Assembly: GCF_028290645.1 (NCBI RefSeq)
Contig: NZ_JAQGJL010000372.1
Location: forward strand, 1-37,211
Source: Devosia sp.
GTDB lineage: Bacteria > Pseudomonadota > Alphaproteobacteria > Rhizobiales > Devosiaceae
Direction: 5' to 3'
DNA length: 37,211 nt
A program made the position numbers and the translations under genes. The notes below the pieces were generated by a model. It was not told the DNA's origin. It ran no database searches and was given only the letters and a program-made list of their open reading frames with translations. Positions 15,881 through 23,241 of this stretch are shown piece after piece; position 1 is the stretch's first letter; each line of letters opens with the position of its first letter.

Positions 15881-17544
15881 GCCTTCGACAGATCGAACCA
15901 GGCGAGGCCCTTTTGCCGGGCCTCGTCCCGCGCCTCGTCGTACCCCGCGTCCGCGTAACGCATCACGCCGAGCCCGGTATCATTGGTCAGCGCGTGGCTC
16001 AGCCGCGCGTCGGCCGCCTCCGTACCGTCCGCCACCAGCGTCACGCCGGCCGAGGTCATGTACCCGGCGTAGCCGCCGCCGCCCGAGTGGATGGCGACGA
16101 GGTCGGCCATCGAGGCCGTCAGCAGCATGGCATCGAGCAGCGGCCAGTCGGCGATGGCGTCCGAGCCGTCCTTCATGTTCTCGGTCATGATGTTGGGGTG
16201 CGCCATGGCGCCGGCGTCGAGGTGATCGCGGCTGAACGCCACCGGGCCGCTCAATTCCCCTGATTTTACAAGGGCATTGACGGCCAGTGCCAGCTGCGTG
16301 CGCTCGCCGTGGCCAAGCCAGGCGATGCGGGCGGGCAGGCCCTCGAACGGCACGTATTGGCGCGCGAGGCCGATCCAGTTGGTGACGATGTTGTTGCCGG
16401 GAAACATCTCCAGCACCAGGTCGTCGATTCGCCGGATATCGTCCGGCTCGCCGGACAGCGCCATCCAGCGGAAGGGGCCGATGGCCCGTGCGAACAGCGG
16501 TCTCAGGTAGGCTTCGGTGAAGATCGGGATGTCGAACGCGTGCTCGACGCCGCCCTTTTTCGCCTGGGTGCGGATCAGGTTGCCGTTGTCGAACACCTCG
16601 GCGCCGGCGCGCTGGAAGGCGAGCATGGCGTTGACGTGTTCGACGATGGAAGCCGTGCTTTCGGCCATCAACAGCGCCGGATTGGCTATGCGTAGGTCAT
16701 GGACTTCCGCCAGCGTGCGCGTCCGCGGCACGTAGCCATAGACGAGGTCGTGCGCACTGGTCTGGTCGGTCACGATATCGGGCACGATTCCCCGCCGCAC
16801 GATCTCGGGATAGACGTCGGCGGCGTTGCCGACGAGCCCGACCGAGAGCGGGCGCTTCTCCTTCACGGCGGCGTCGATCATCGCCAGCGCGGTGTCGAGG
16901 TCGGGGGCGATCTCCTCGAGGTAGCCGATGTCCTTCCGCCGTCGCGCCCGCTCCGGATCGATATCGACGACGAGGATCGCGGCGCCCGCCATGCGGCCGG
17001 CCAGCGGCTGCGAGCCGCCCATGCCGCCGAGCCCGGCGGTGAGGATGAAGCGGCCGCGCAGGTCGCCGCCGAAGCGCTTCTCGGCGATGCGCATGAAGAT
17101 CTCGTAGGTGCCCTGGATCACCCCCTGGCTGCCGATATACTGCCACGCCCCGGCGGTCAGCCCGCCCCAGGCGATCAGGCCCTTCTTCTCGAGCTCGTAG
17201 AACACCTCGGCCTTCGCCCACTGCCCGACGATGTTGCAGTTGGCCATGATCACCAGCGGCGCCTGCGCATGGGTCTTGAACAGGCCGATGGGCTTGCCGG
17301 ACTGGATCAGCAGCGTCTGGTCCTCGTCCATGGTGGTCAGCGCGGCGACGATCTGCCTGTGCGCTGCCCAGTTGCGCGCGGCCTTCCCGAGCGCGGCGTA
17401 GACCACGAGGTTGTCGGGGTCCTCACCGACAGAGAGCACGTTCTCGAGCAGGCGGAGCAACCCCTCCTGGCGCCAGCCTTTGGCGCGGAGGACGGGGCCG
17501 GAGGGGATGGGGAAATTGGGGTGGCGGGAATTGGGTTTGGGCAT
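15877..17544 (-). CDS. Urocanase-family hydratase; probably (S-methyl)thiourocanate hydratase
   Basis: A 555-residue protein of full urocanase length. It keeps the family scaffold: LIQSGKPIGLFKTH, GSQGVIQGTYE, the NAD-binding TAGLGGMGGSQPLAG, VTDQTSAHD, SRDHLDAGAMAHPN and MKDGSDAIADWPLL. Several blocks that line the urocanate site in ordinary HutU differ. The usual YGQMTAGSWIYIG is WGGLTAGAWQYIG, FDYGNNIR is FDNGNLIR, NLVPHWAN is NIVGQWAK, and HHGGGVGMG is HSGGGGYAGY (HutU versions recalled from memory). The neighbours are a DUF917 desulfurase, hydantoinase and carbamoyl hydrolase, with no hutI/hutG. I therefore favour hydration of a sulfur-substituted urocanate in ergothioneine breakdown. 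Plain HutU remains possible. Confidence 0.8.
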   Translation of the reverse strand: MPKPNSRHPNFPIPSGPVLRAKGWRQEGLLRLLENVLSVGEDPDNLVVYAALGKAARNWAAHRQIVAALTTMDEDQTLLIQSGKPIGLFKTHAQAPLVIMANCNIVGQWAKAEVFYELEKKGLIAWGGLTAGAWQYIGSQGVIQGTYEIFMRIAEKRFGGDLRGRFILTAGLGGMGGSQPLAGRMAGAAILVVDIDPERARRRKDIGYLEEIAPDLDTALAMIDAAVKEKRPLSVGLVGNAADVYPEIVRRGIVPDIVTDQTSAHDLVYGYVPRTRTLAEVHDLRIANPALLMAESTASIVEHVNAMLAFQRAGAEVFDNGNLIRTQAKKGGVEHAFDIPIFTEAYLRPLFARAIGPFRWMALSGEPDDIRRIDDLVLEMFPGNNIVTNWIGLARQYVPFEGLPARIAWLGHGERTQLALAVNALVKSGELSGPVAFSRDHLDAGAMAHPNIMTENMKDGSDAIADWPLLDAMLLTASMADLVAIHSGGGGYAGYMTSAGVTLVADGTEAADARLSHALTNDTGLGVMRYADAGYDEARDEARQKGLAWFDLSKA

Positions 17545-17580
17545 GGTGTGGAGGTTCTAGCACCAGCCGCAAGATGGCGA

Positions 17581-17719
17581 AACTGCCCCTCACCCGGCGC
17601 TACGCGCCACCCTCTCCCTCAAGGGGAGAGGGAAGAAGGCGAGATTGTGCCACGCTCTTCCCCTCTCCCCTTGAGGGAGAGGGTGGCTCGGCGAAGCCGA
17701 GGCGGGTGAGGGGCAGTTC
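17581..17719. repeat. REP-type inverted repeat, second sequence type
   Basis: AACTGCCCCTCACCC on the left is mirrored by GGGTGAGGGGCAGTT on the right. Inner arms are CACCCTCTCCCTCAAGGGGAG and its complement. It lies between the DUF917 gene and the urocanase-family gene, inside the presumed operon. It shares the layout of the element at 25365 but differs in sequence from the CCCCGCAAGGGG type. Confidence 0.8.
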
Positions 17720-17725
17720 AGACCC

Positions 17726-18853
17726 CTACTTCCACCCCTTCGCCGCCTTCTTCTTCCGCTTCACCCCATCCAGCGCGTATTTCACCAGCTCGATCCCCAT
17801 AGCCTTCTCCACCGGCGGATAGACCGCCGGATCGAGCACCGACGAGGCCAGCGGAATGATCTTCTTGGGGACGTGGAGGACGAAGACGAACATGCCTTCG
17901 CGCAACTGCCCGGCGCTGAGCGGGGTGCCGGCGGCGTCGAGGGTGGCGATCACGTCGGGGAAGGTCGCGAGCCGGGTGCCGCCGGCGTCATCCACTGCCA
18001 TGTATTCGTTCATGGTGTGGATGGTGACCGCCTTGTCGCCATCGCCCAGCGCGAACCGGCCGATGTCGAAGGCCTCCTTTGTGTAGACGAGCTCCTTCTT
18101 CGTCACCGCGCCCTTGGCCAGGATGCTGCCGCCCGTCGTCTTGACGATGGCGTCGATGACCGCCGAGCCGCCTTTCTTTTCCGCCGCGATGATCGCTTCG
18201 CCGAGGCTCAGCGCCAGCGAGATGCCGCCGAGTGCCGCGTTGCGCCGCACGTATTTGGCGCGCAGCGGGTTGCGGCACGAGGCGATGAAGCCGCCCGACT
18301 GGTCGGCGGCGGTGCGAAGGATCGGCGAGATCTTTGCCGTCGCGCCCTTCACCACCAGCTCGATATAGCGGTTCTCGGCACGGTTGCCGCCCACTGCGGT
18401 CTGGATCATCTTTTTCGGGCTGCCGGCCATGCCGATCGAGCCCATGTCGCCCGTCGGGTGCGCGCGGATATCGCCCACGGCGTCCACCACCTTGGTGCCG
18501 AGCAGCGCCGAGGGCAGCCAGGCGTTCAGCGTCGAGCTCTTGCCGTTCTGCCCGATCATCAGGCCGCTCAGCTTCTCGCCCAGCGCCTTTTCGAGCAGCT
18601 TCACGGCCTTGACGTAGTCGACACCCTGCATCTCCCACGCGGTAGTCGAGGCCGGCGCGCCGATGGCGGCGGCGGTTGCCACCCAGTCGCGCGGGTCGAG
18701 CTCCTCGATGTCCACCAGCTCGGGCTTGCCGACGCTCACCGCAGCATAGCCGAGCATCCGGCCATGATCGGCCCAGCCACCGCCGCCAGCAGCATAGACG
18801 GAGCCGCCCTTTACGGCGGGCTCCACGTCTTTTTCGGTCAATACGCGACCCAT
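17726..18853 (-). CDS. DUF917 protein; probable (S-methyl-)thiohydantoin desulfurase
   Basis: A 375-residue protein of the DUF917 family, now named after S-methyl thiohydantoin desulfurase. Recognisable segments are LTEKDVEPAVKGGSVYAAGGGG at the N-terminus, HPTGDMGSIGMAGSP (near 145), and the C-terminal GMFVFVLHVPKKIIPLASSVLDP. The enzyme is expected to replace the ring (methyl)thio group of a thiohydantoin by oxygen, giving hydantoin-5-propionate and H2S or methanethiol. The ATG lies one base past the stop of the M20 hydrolase gene, so the two are translationally coupled. The end KRKKKAAKGWK is unusually basic. Family assignment is firm; the substrate is inferred from neighbours. Confidence 0.8.
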   Translation of the reverse strand: MGRVLTEKDVEPAVKGGSVYAAGGGGWADHGRMLGYAAVSVGKPELVDIEELDPRDWVATAAAIGAPASTTAWEMQGVDYVKAVKLLEKALGEKLSGLMIGQNGKSSTLNAWLPSALLGTKVVDAVGDIRAHPTGDMGSIGMAGSPKKMIQTAVGGNRAENRYIELVVKGATAKISPILRTAADQSGGFIASCRNPLRAKYVRRNAALGGISLALSLGEAIIAAEKKGGSAVIDAIVKTTGGSILAKGAVTKKELVYTKEAFDIGRFALGDGDKAVTIHTMNEYMAVDDAGGTRLATFPDVIATLDAAGTPLSAGQLREGMFVFVLHVPKKIIPLASSVLDPAVYPPVEKAMGIELVKYALDGVKRKKKAAKGWK

Positions 18854-18854
18854 A

Positions 18855-20093
18855 CTACAATTCCCCGTCCAACCGCTTCACCGCCTCCAGCAGCACCGCA
18901 GCGCCAAGCGCCACGTCGGCTGTTTCGGCATGTTCTTCCGGCGTGTGGCTGCGGCCGCCGAGGCAGGGGATGAAGATCATCGCTGCCTTGGTGATCCGCG
19001 CCATCCAGGCCGTGTCGTGCCCGGCGCCCGACGCCAAACGGCGGTGGCGCGCGCCCACGGCCACGGCTGCCGCGTCGAGCGTATCAAGCACGAAGGGGTC
19101 GCAAGGCGTTGGGAAATTGTCGGAAATGGTCAATGGGGGTTCTATGGCGACGCCGGTCTCGGTGCTCACCGCCTCGGCCAACGCGCCGAGTTCCGCAACG
19201 AAAGTTTCCATGTCCTCGCGGCGCTCGGCCCGCGCGTCGACCAGGAGGCGCGCCTGCGACGGCACAACATTGGCCGCCCCCGGCTCGATCGAGAATTCAC
19301 CCACAGTCGCGGCGAAGTGAAAATCTCCCTGGCTCAGTTCGGTCCCCAGCACCTCGATGCCCAGCACCAGCCGCGCCGCCGTCGCCAGTGCATCCTGGCG
19401 CGAGCCCATTGGCGTCGTCCCGGCATGGTCGGCGCGGCCGTTGACGATGATCTCGATACGCGTGATCCCGGCGATCGCGGTGACGACGCCGATATCGAGA
19501 TGCCCGTCCTCGAGCACCGGCCCCTGCTCGATATGCAGCTCGAGGAAGGCCACGATGTCGTCGCGCTTCTCCTGCCGCAGCGGATTGCCTCCGACCTCGG
19601 CGATGCCCTCGCGCAGGCTGAACTCGTCGACCTCGCGATCGAGCCATGCCTCCGGCCGCACACCGGCCATGCCGCGGCTGCCGACGCAGGAGACGCCGAA
19701 GATCGACACTTCCTCGGCGAGGAAATCGACGATCTCGAGGTCGTGGCGGAGCTCGATGTGCTGGTCTCGCAGGGCGCGGGCCACTTCCAGCGCCGCCGAG
19801 ACCCCGGCGATGCCGTCGAAGCGGCCGCCATCGGGGACGGTGTCGGAGTGGGAGCCGAGCATGATGGTGCCCTGTCCCAAGTTTCCCGGCCGGCGGCCGA
19901 TGAGGTTGCCGGAAGCATCGATACGTGTCTCGAGCCCCGCCGCCTCGAAGCGGCGGACGAGCCATTCGCGGCCGCGGAGGAACATCGGGGTGAAGGCGCG
20001 GCGAGTGTAGGGGCGTCCGGGTTCGGTGATCTCGGCGAGGGAGGCGATGTCCTCGGCGATGCGGGCGGGGTTTGTGGAGAGATTGGTGGCCAT
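18855..20093 (-). CDS. M20-family N-carbamoyl-L-amino-acid hydrolase; probable N-carbamoyl-glutamate hydrolase
   Basis: A 412-residue member of the AmaB/HyuC/allantoate amidohydrolase branch of M20. The two-metal ligands are all visible: GSHSDTV, GRFDGIAGV, FLAEEVS (Glu pair), ELHIEQGP and the late RSHTPEE. The dimerisation-domain motif GRADHAGTTPMGSRQDAL is intact. The family removes the carbamoyl group from N-carbamoyl amino acids or ureido acids, releasing CO2 and ammonia. Beside a hydantoinase and a desulfurase, N-carbamoyl-glutamate is the likely substrate. The ATG at 20091-20093 is chosen; the track uses an adjacent TTG. It overlaps the stop of the upstream DUF559 ORF by one base. Confidence 0.85.
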   Translation of the reverse strand: MATNLSTNPARIAEDIASLAEITEPGRPYTRRAFTPMFLRGREWLVRRFEAAGLETRIDASGNLIGRRPGNLGQGTIMLGSHSDTVPDGGRFDGIAGVSAALEVARALRDQHIELRHDLEIVDFLAEEVSIFGVSCVGSRGMAGVRPEAWLDREVDEFSLREGIAEVGGNPLRQEKRDDIVAFLELHIEQGPVLEDGHLDIGVVTAIAGITRIEIIVNGRADHAGTTPMGSRQDALATAARLVLGIEVLGTELSQGDFHFAATVGEFSIEPGAANVVPSQARLLVDARAERREDMETFVAELGALAEAVSTETGVAIEPPLTISDNFPTPCDPFVLDTLDAAAVAVGARHRRLASGAGHDTAWMARITKAAMIFIPCLGGRSHTPEEHAETADVALGAAVLLEAVKRLDGEL

Positions 20094-20614
20094 CAAGAGC
20101 CCCCACCCCTGTCCCCTCCCCGCAAGGGGGAGGGAGACGATGGAGCCGCGTGCGCCGTGTCAGGCTCTGCCGTTTGCTCGAAAGGCGTGGTTGCGATGGC
20201 TGATCGTAAGGGTCTCCTCCCCCCTTGCGGGGGAGGGACAGGGTGGGGGGAGTTCGACACACGAGATACCGCCCCAAGCACGCCGGCAATCACCTCGTAC
20301 ACGCCATCTGCGTTTTGCAGCACATAGTCATTGGTGAACCGGAGCACGTGAATGCCCCTGCCCCGCATGTACTCGTTCCGGTTAGCGTCGTAAGCCACGG
20401 CCCGGTCCGTCCCATGCGTCTCCCCGTCCATTTCGACAATGACCTTCGCGTGCAAACAGGCAAAATCTGCGTAGTAGGGACCAACCTGCTGCTGCCGCCG
20501 AAAATGCCAGCCCTGCTCGCGGAAATGCCAGAGTATGCGCCACATGGCACGCTCCGGTCCCGTCTGATCCCGGCGCAGTTTCCGGGCGCGTTCAATGCTC
20601 AAAGACACCCCCAC
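20093..20614 (-). CDS. DUF559 (Vsr-like PD-(D/E)XK fold) protein with REP-encoded ends
   Basis: A 173-residue ORF. The core (residues 5-115) is a standard DUF559 domain: SIERARKLRRDQTGPERAMW, FRRQQQVGPYYADFACLHAK, VEMDGETHG and MRGRGIHVLRFTNDYVLQN. DUF559 proteins resemble Vsr and restriction nucleases and are predicted endonucleases of unknown biological role. Asp in YADF, Glu in VEMDG and the His after it are plausible catalytic residues. The last 50 or so residues (SPHPVPPPQGGRRP... SPLRGGDRGGG) are encoded by a REP inverted repeat, and the GTG start lies in another REP arm. Later starts (GTG at 20608, TTG at 20602) are possible. It interrupts the catabolic operon. Confidence 0.75.
   Translation of the reverse strand: MGVSLSIERARKLRRDQTGPERAMWRILWHFREQGWHFRRQQQVGPYYADFACLHAKVIVEMDGETHGTDRAVAYDANRNEYMRGRGIHVLRFTNDYVLQNADGVYEVIAGVLGAVSRVSNSPHPVPPPQGGRRPLRSAIATTPFEQTAEPDTAHAAPSSPSPLRGGDRGGGS
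20099..20252. repeat. REP inverted repeat within the DUF559 ORF 3' end
   Basis: Left arm CCCCCACCCCTGTCCCCTCCCC and right arm GGGGGAGGGACAGGGTGGGGGG enclose a spacer ending GATCGTAAGGGTCTCCTCC. The open frame of DUF559 reads through both arms and stops on the M20 start codon. Confidence 0.85.
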
Positions 20615-20646
20615 CCCTGTCCCCTCCCCGCAAGGGGGAGGGAGAC
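20605..20646. repeat. Single REP arm at the DUF559 5' end
   Basis: The unit CCCCTCCCCGCAAGGGGGAG, preceded by ACCCCCACCCCTGTC and followed by GGAGACG, is itself a hairpin with a GCAA-type loop. The DUF559 start codon lies in its left flank. Confidence 0.85.
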
Positions 20647-20712
20647 GTCAAGCTTGCTCCGAGTGTAAGGTTGCTCGTACCAACTCATCCCCTCCCTCTG
20701 CTCGCCGTTTGA

Positions 20713-21060
20713 TGCCGTCGCAAGCCCGGGGCGCGTTCAGTGCTCAAAGATACCCCCACACCCCTGTCCCCTCCCCGCAAGGGGGAGGGAGACGCTTGCA
20801 GTTTGCTCCGCGCTTGAGGTTACGAAGACAGATCGGGAGGGTCTCCTCCCCCCTTGCGGGGGAGGGATAGGGTGGGGGGTACTCTTTACGCACCACCCCA
20901 TCACCTCGCTCCGGGCTCTTGCCGCACGCTCCGGCCCTGGCTGATCCCGCCGCAGTTTTCTTGCACGTTCAATGCTCAAAGAGACCCCCCACCCCTGTCC
21001 CCTCCCCGCAAGGGGGAGGGAGACGCTTACAGTTTGCTCCGCGCGCGAGGTCACGAAGAC
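20713..21060 (-). pseudogene. Duplicated DUF559 5' fragments among REP elements
   Basis: Between the DUF559 gene and the hydantoinase gene lie two partial copies of the DUF559 start. The longer one (about 20925-20985) aligns closely with the 5' end of the real gene (20548-20610) and encodes SLSIERARKLRRDQPGPERA, after which the sequence becomes unrelated. The shorter one (about 20728-20752) keeps only the TTTGAGCACTGAACGCGC part. Each is joined at the same point to a REP arm, so whole DUF559-REP units have been copied and deleted repeatedly. The ORF 20737-21054 is made only of these pieces, and no intact gene lies in 20615-21087. Confidence 0.7.
20752..20880. repeat. REP inverted repeat pair
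   Basis: Two facing arms (ACCCCTGTCCCCTCCCCGCA and its degenerate complement) enclose the spacer GCTTGCAGTTTGCTCCGCGC. That spacer recurs, slightly altered, after the arm at 20984, so spacer as well as arms belong to the repeat unit. Confidence 0.85.
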
Positions 21061-21062
21061 CG
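20984..21062. repeat. REP arm plus conserved spacer, right arm missing
   Basis: A left arm and a spacer (GCTTACAGTTTGCTCCGCGC, then ACGAAGACCGATC) like those of the pair at 20752, but the facing right arm is reduced to GGAGGGTCGCCCTCC. A truncated unit next to the hydantoinase stop codon. Confidence 0.75.
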
Positions 21063-21087
21063 ATCCGGAGGGTCGCCCTCCGCACCA

Positions 21088-22440
21088 TCACCTAACCTCC
21101 GGCCGAACCCACCGCCCTGCCCCGGGCTCCGCCACCTTCGTCCCGTCGAACACCTGCCGCCCGCGCAGCCACGTCCCGGCCACGGTCCACGGCAGCTCGA
21201 TGCCGTTGTAGGGGCTCCACCCCACGACATTGTGCCCCGAGCGCGCGGCGTCGTAGACCTGCGGGCGGTCGACCAGGACGGTGATGTCGGCGTCCTTGCC
21301 GGCCTCGAGCGCTCCCTTCTGGCTGAGGCGGAAGTGTCGCGCCGGGTTTGCCGCCATCAGCTTTGCCGCCCAGGTCAGCGAGATGCCGCGCTGCAGCGCG
21401 CCCTTGACGAATAGCGGCACCATGGCTTCGAGCCCCGGCACGCCGGAGGCATTGGCAAGCATATCCGGGTTGGTCTTCCTGTCCTCCGACCAGCTGACGT
21501 GGTCGGTCGAGACCAGCGTCACGTTGCCGGCCGCCACCTGCCGCCACAGCGCCTCGACTTCGGCGCGGGGGCGGATCGGGGGGTTGATCTTGGCCTTGCC
21601 GCCGAGACGGCGGACGTCGTTTTCCTCGTCGAGCGTCAGGTAGTGGATGCAGCATTCTATACTGGCGTGGAAGCCCCGCGCCCGGTAGTCGGCGGCGATG
21701 TCGTAGCCGCGGCTGAGGGAGCAGTGGACGACGTGGGCGTCAGCGCCGGTCGCTGCACCGGTTTCGTAGATTTCGAGCGTCGCCAGCAGCTCGGTCAGCG
21801 GCGGGCGGCTGAGGCCGTGGGCGCGCCAGTCGGTGATGCCGGAGGCCTTCACCCTGGCCATGGCGGCGCGGACGCTTTCGTCGTCTTCGTTGTGAACGCC
21901 ACCGGTCAGCCCCGTCATTGCCACTTCGATGAACGCTTCCTGAAGCAGCGGCGGCGAGATGCGGGGAAAGCGCACCGGGTCCGTGCCGAAGGTCGAGAAC
22001 TTGAACGCGGCGACCCCTGCTGCCGCCTGCTCGGCGATGCGGGTCGCGCCCTCCTCCGGGTTGATCGTGCCGTAGAGCGCGAAGTCCACCCGGGCCTGCG
22101 GCTCGGCGTGAGCGACCTTTCGCTCCACCGCTGCGGCCGAGCAGACGAGGTCGCCTTCGTCATAGGGCATGTCGACAATGGTGGTGACGCCGCCGGCTGC
22201 CGCGGAGCGGGTCGACCAGATGAAATCCTCCTGGTTGCGCTGGCTCAGCGAGTGCACCTGCGCGTCGATGGCGCCGGGGAGGATCAGGGCCTTGCCGAGC
22301 AGATGCCGTTCATGCGCATGCGGGGGCGTCCCCTCGCCGACATGGATGACCTTGCCGTCGCGCACCGCGACATAGCCGTCCTCGATGATCAGCGAGGGCA
22401 GCACCACGGTGCCGGCGAGGACGAGATCGAAATCGGACAT
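21088..22440 (-). CDS. Hydantoinase/allantoinase-type cyclic amidohydrolase; probable hydantoin-5-propionate amidohydrolase
   Basis: A 450-residue amidohydrolase-superfamily enzyme. Metal-site segments are ALILPGAIDAQVHSLSQ (the first His of the usual HxH is Gln, as in some dihydroorotase-type members), AAFKFSTFG (candidate carboxylated Lys, near 150), VHNEDDES, HVVHCSLSRG and VSTDHVSW (Asp). The family opens cyclic amides: dihydropyrimidines, hydantoins, allantoin or dihydroorotate. Its place between a betaine importer and an N-carbamoyl hydrolase points to hydantoin ring opening to give N-carbamoyl-glutamate. Generic annotation would be allantoinase or dihydroorotase; no purine genes are nearby. 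It ends beside the REP/DUF559 mosaic. Confidence 0.8.
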   Translation of the reverse strand: MSDFDLVLAGTVVLPSLIIEDGYVAVRDGKVIHVGEGTPPHAHERHLLGKALILPGAIDAQVHSLSQRNQEDFIWSTRSAAAGGVTTIVDMPYDEGDLVCSAAAVERKVAHAEPQARVDFALYGTINPEEGATRIAEQAAAGVAAFKFSTFGTDPVRFPRISPPLLQEAFIEVAMTGLTGGVHNEDDESVRAAMARVKASGITDWRAHGLSRPPLTELLATLEIYETGAATGADAHVVHCSLSRGYDIAADYRARGFHASIECCIHYLTLDEENDVRRLGGKAKINPPIRPRAEVEALWRQVAAGNVTLVSTDHVSWSEDRKTNPDMLANASGVPGLEAMVPLFVKGALQRGISLTWAAKLMAANPARHFRLSQKGALEAGKDADITVLVDRPQVYDAARSGHNVVGWSPYNGIELPWTVAGTWLRGRQVFDGTKVAEPGAGRWVRPEVR

Positions 22441-22491
22441 GCTTGCCTCGCGGCCTCCCTTAACTCGGTGTCACGGTGGGGAAACCCCAGT

Positions 22492-23241
22492 TCACGATAT
22501 CTCCCTCCGCTGTCCGGTCCTTGCCATCAGTATCCGCTCGAGCGCCGAGAGCGCATCATAGATCAGAACGGCCATCACGCCGACCACCAGCCCGCCTTGC
22601 GCCACGAAGGCGAGGTTGTTGGAGAGGAGACCGGCGATGATCACCTCGCCAAGCGTCGAGGCGGCGACGGTCGAGCCGATGGTGGCGGTGGCGACCGAGA
22701 TCACCACCGAGAGCCGGATGCCGGCGAGGATCACCGGCGTCGCGAGCGGCAGCTCCACGTCGAGGAGCCGCTGGCGGTCGGTCATGCCCACGCCACGTGC
22801 CGCTTCGGTGACGGTGGGCGGCAGGGTCGTGAGGCCGGTGAGCGCGTTCTCGAAGATCGGCAGCAGCCCGTAGAGGAACAGCGCCACCAGCGTCGGGGCG
22901 GTGCCGAAGCCGAGCACCGGAACGGCGAGCGCCAGCACGGCGACCGGGGGAAAGGTCTGGCCGATATTGGCGATCGAACGGCTCAATGGCAGGAACTCGG
23001 CGCCGAACGGGCGCGTCACCAGGATAGCGAGGCCGACGGCCACAAGCGTTGCGGCAATCGTGGCGATCGCAACGATGGTCAGGTGGCTGAGCGTCAGGTT
23101 CAGCAGCGAGTTCTGCGTGTAGATCGCCGGCTGGCCGTTCCTGGTCAGTGGCTGGAACACGAAGGCGAAGCTCTCGGGCGTGACGATGAACGCCACCAGC
23201 AGCGCGAGGACGACCAGCCGGATGATCAGGCCGATGCTCAT
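22492..23241 (-). CDS. Betaine-type ABC transporter permease, YehW-like
   Basis: A 249-residue inner-membrane permease starting at the ATG at 23239-23241, which overlaps the ATPase stop (ATGA); the track start at 23433 lies inside the ATPase gene. It has about six membrane segments and the OpuC-type coupling loop VTEAARGVGMTDRQRLLDVELPLATPVI. It is the short permease of a four-gene set in the same order as Escherichia coli yehZ-Y-X-W: binding protein, long permease, ATPase, short permease. The neighbours suggest the betaine carried is ergothioneine or a relative rather than an osmoprotectant. Confidence 0.85.
   Translation of the reverse strand: MSIGLIIRLVVLALLVAFIVTPESFAFVFQPLTRNGQPAIYTQNSLLNLTLSHLTIVAIATIAATLVAVGLAILVTRPFGAEFLPLSRSIANIGQTFPPVAVLALAVPVLGFGTAPTLVALFLYGLLPIFENALTGLTTLPPTVTEAARGVGMTDRQRLLDVELPLATPVILAGIRLSVVISVATATIGSTVAASTLGEVIIAGLLSNNLAFVAQGGLVVGVMAVLIYDALSALERILMARTGQRREIS

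Noticed and set aside
14413-16263. 616-aa plus-strand ORF
   Set aside because: Out-of-frame reading of yejA (Arg/Gln/Pro-rich) running on across the convergent gene; no family signature.
20099-21062. Possible CRISPR array
   Set aside because: The repeats are palindromic, occur in both orientations, are irregularly spaced and have homologous 'spacers'; no cas gene is present. They are REP-type elements.
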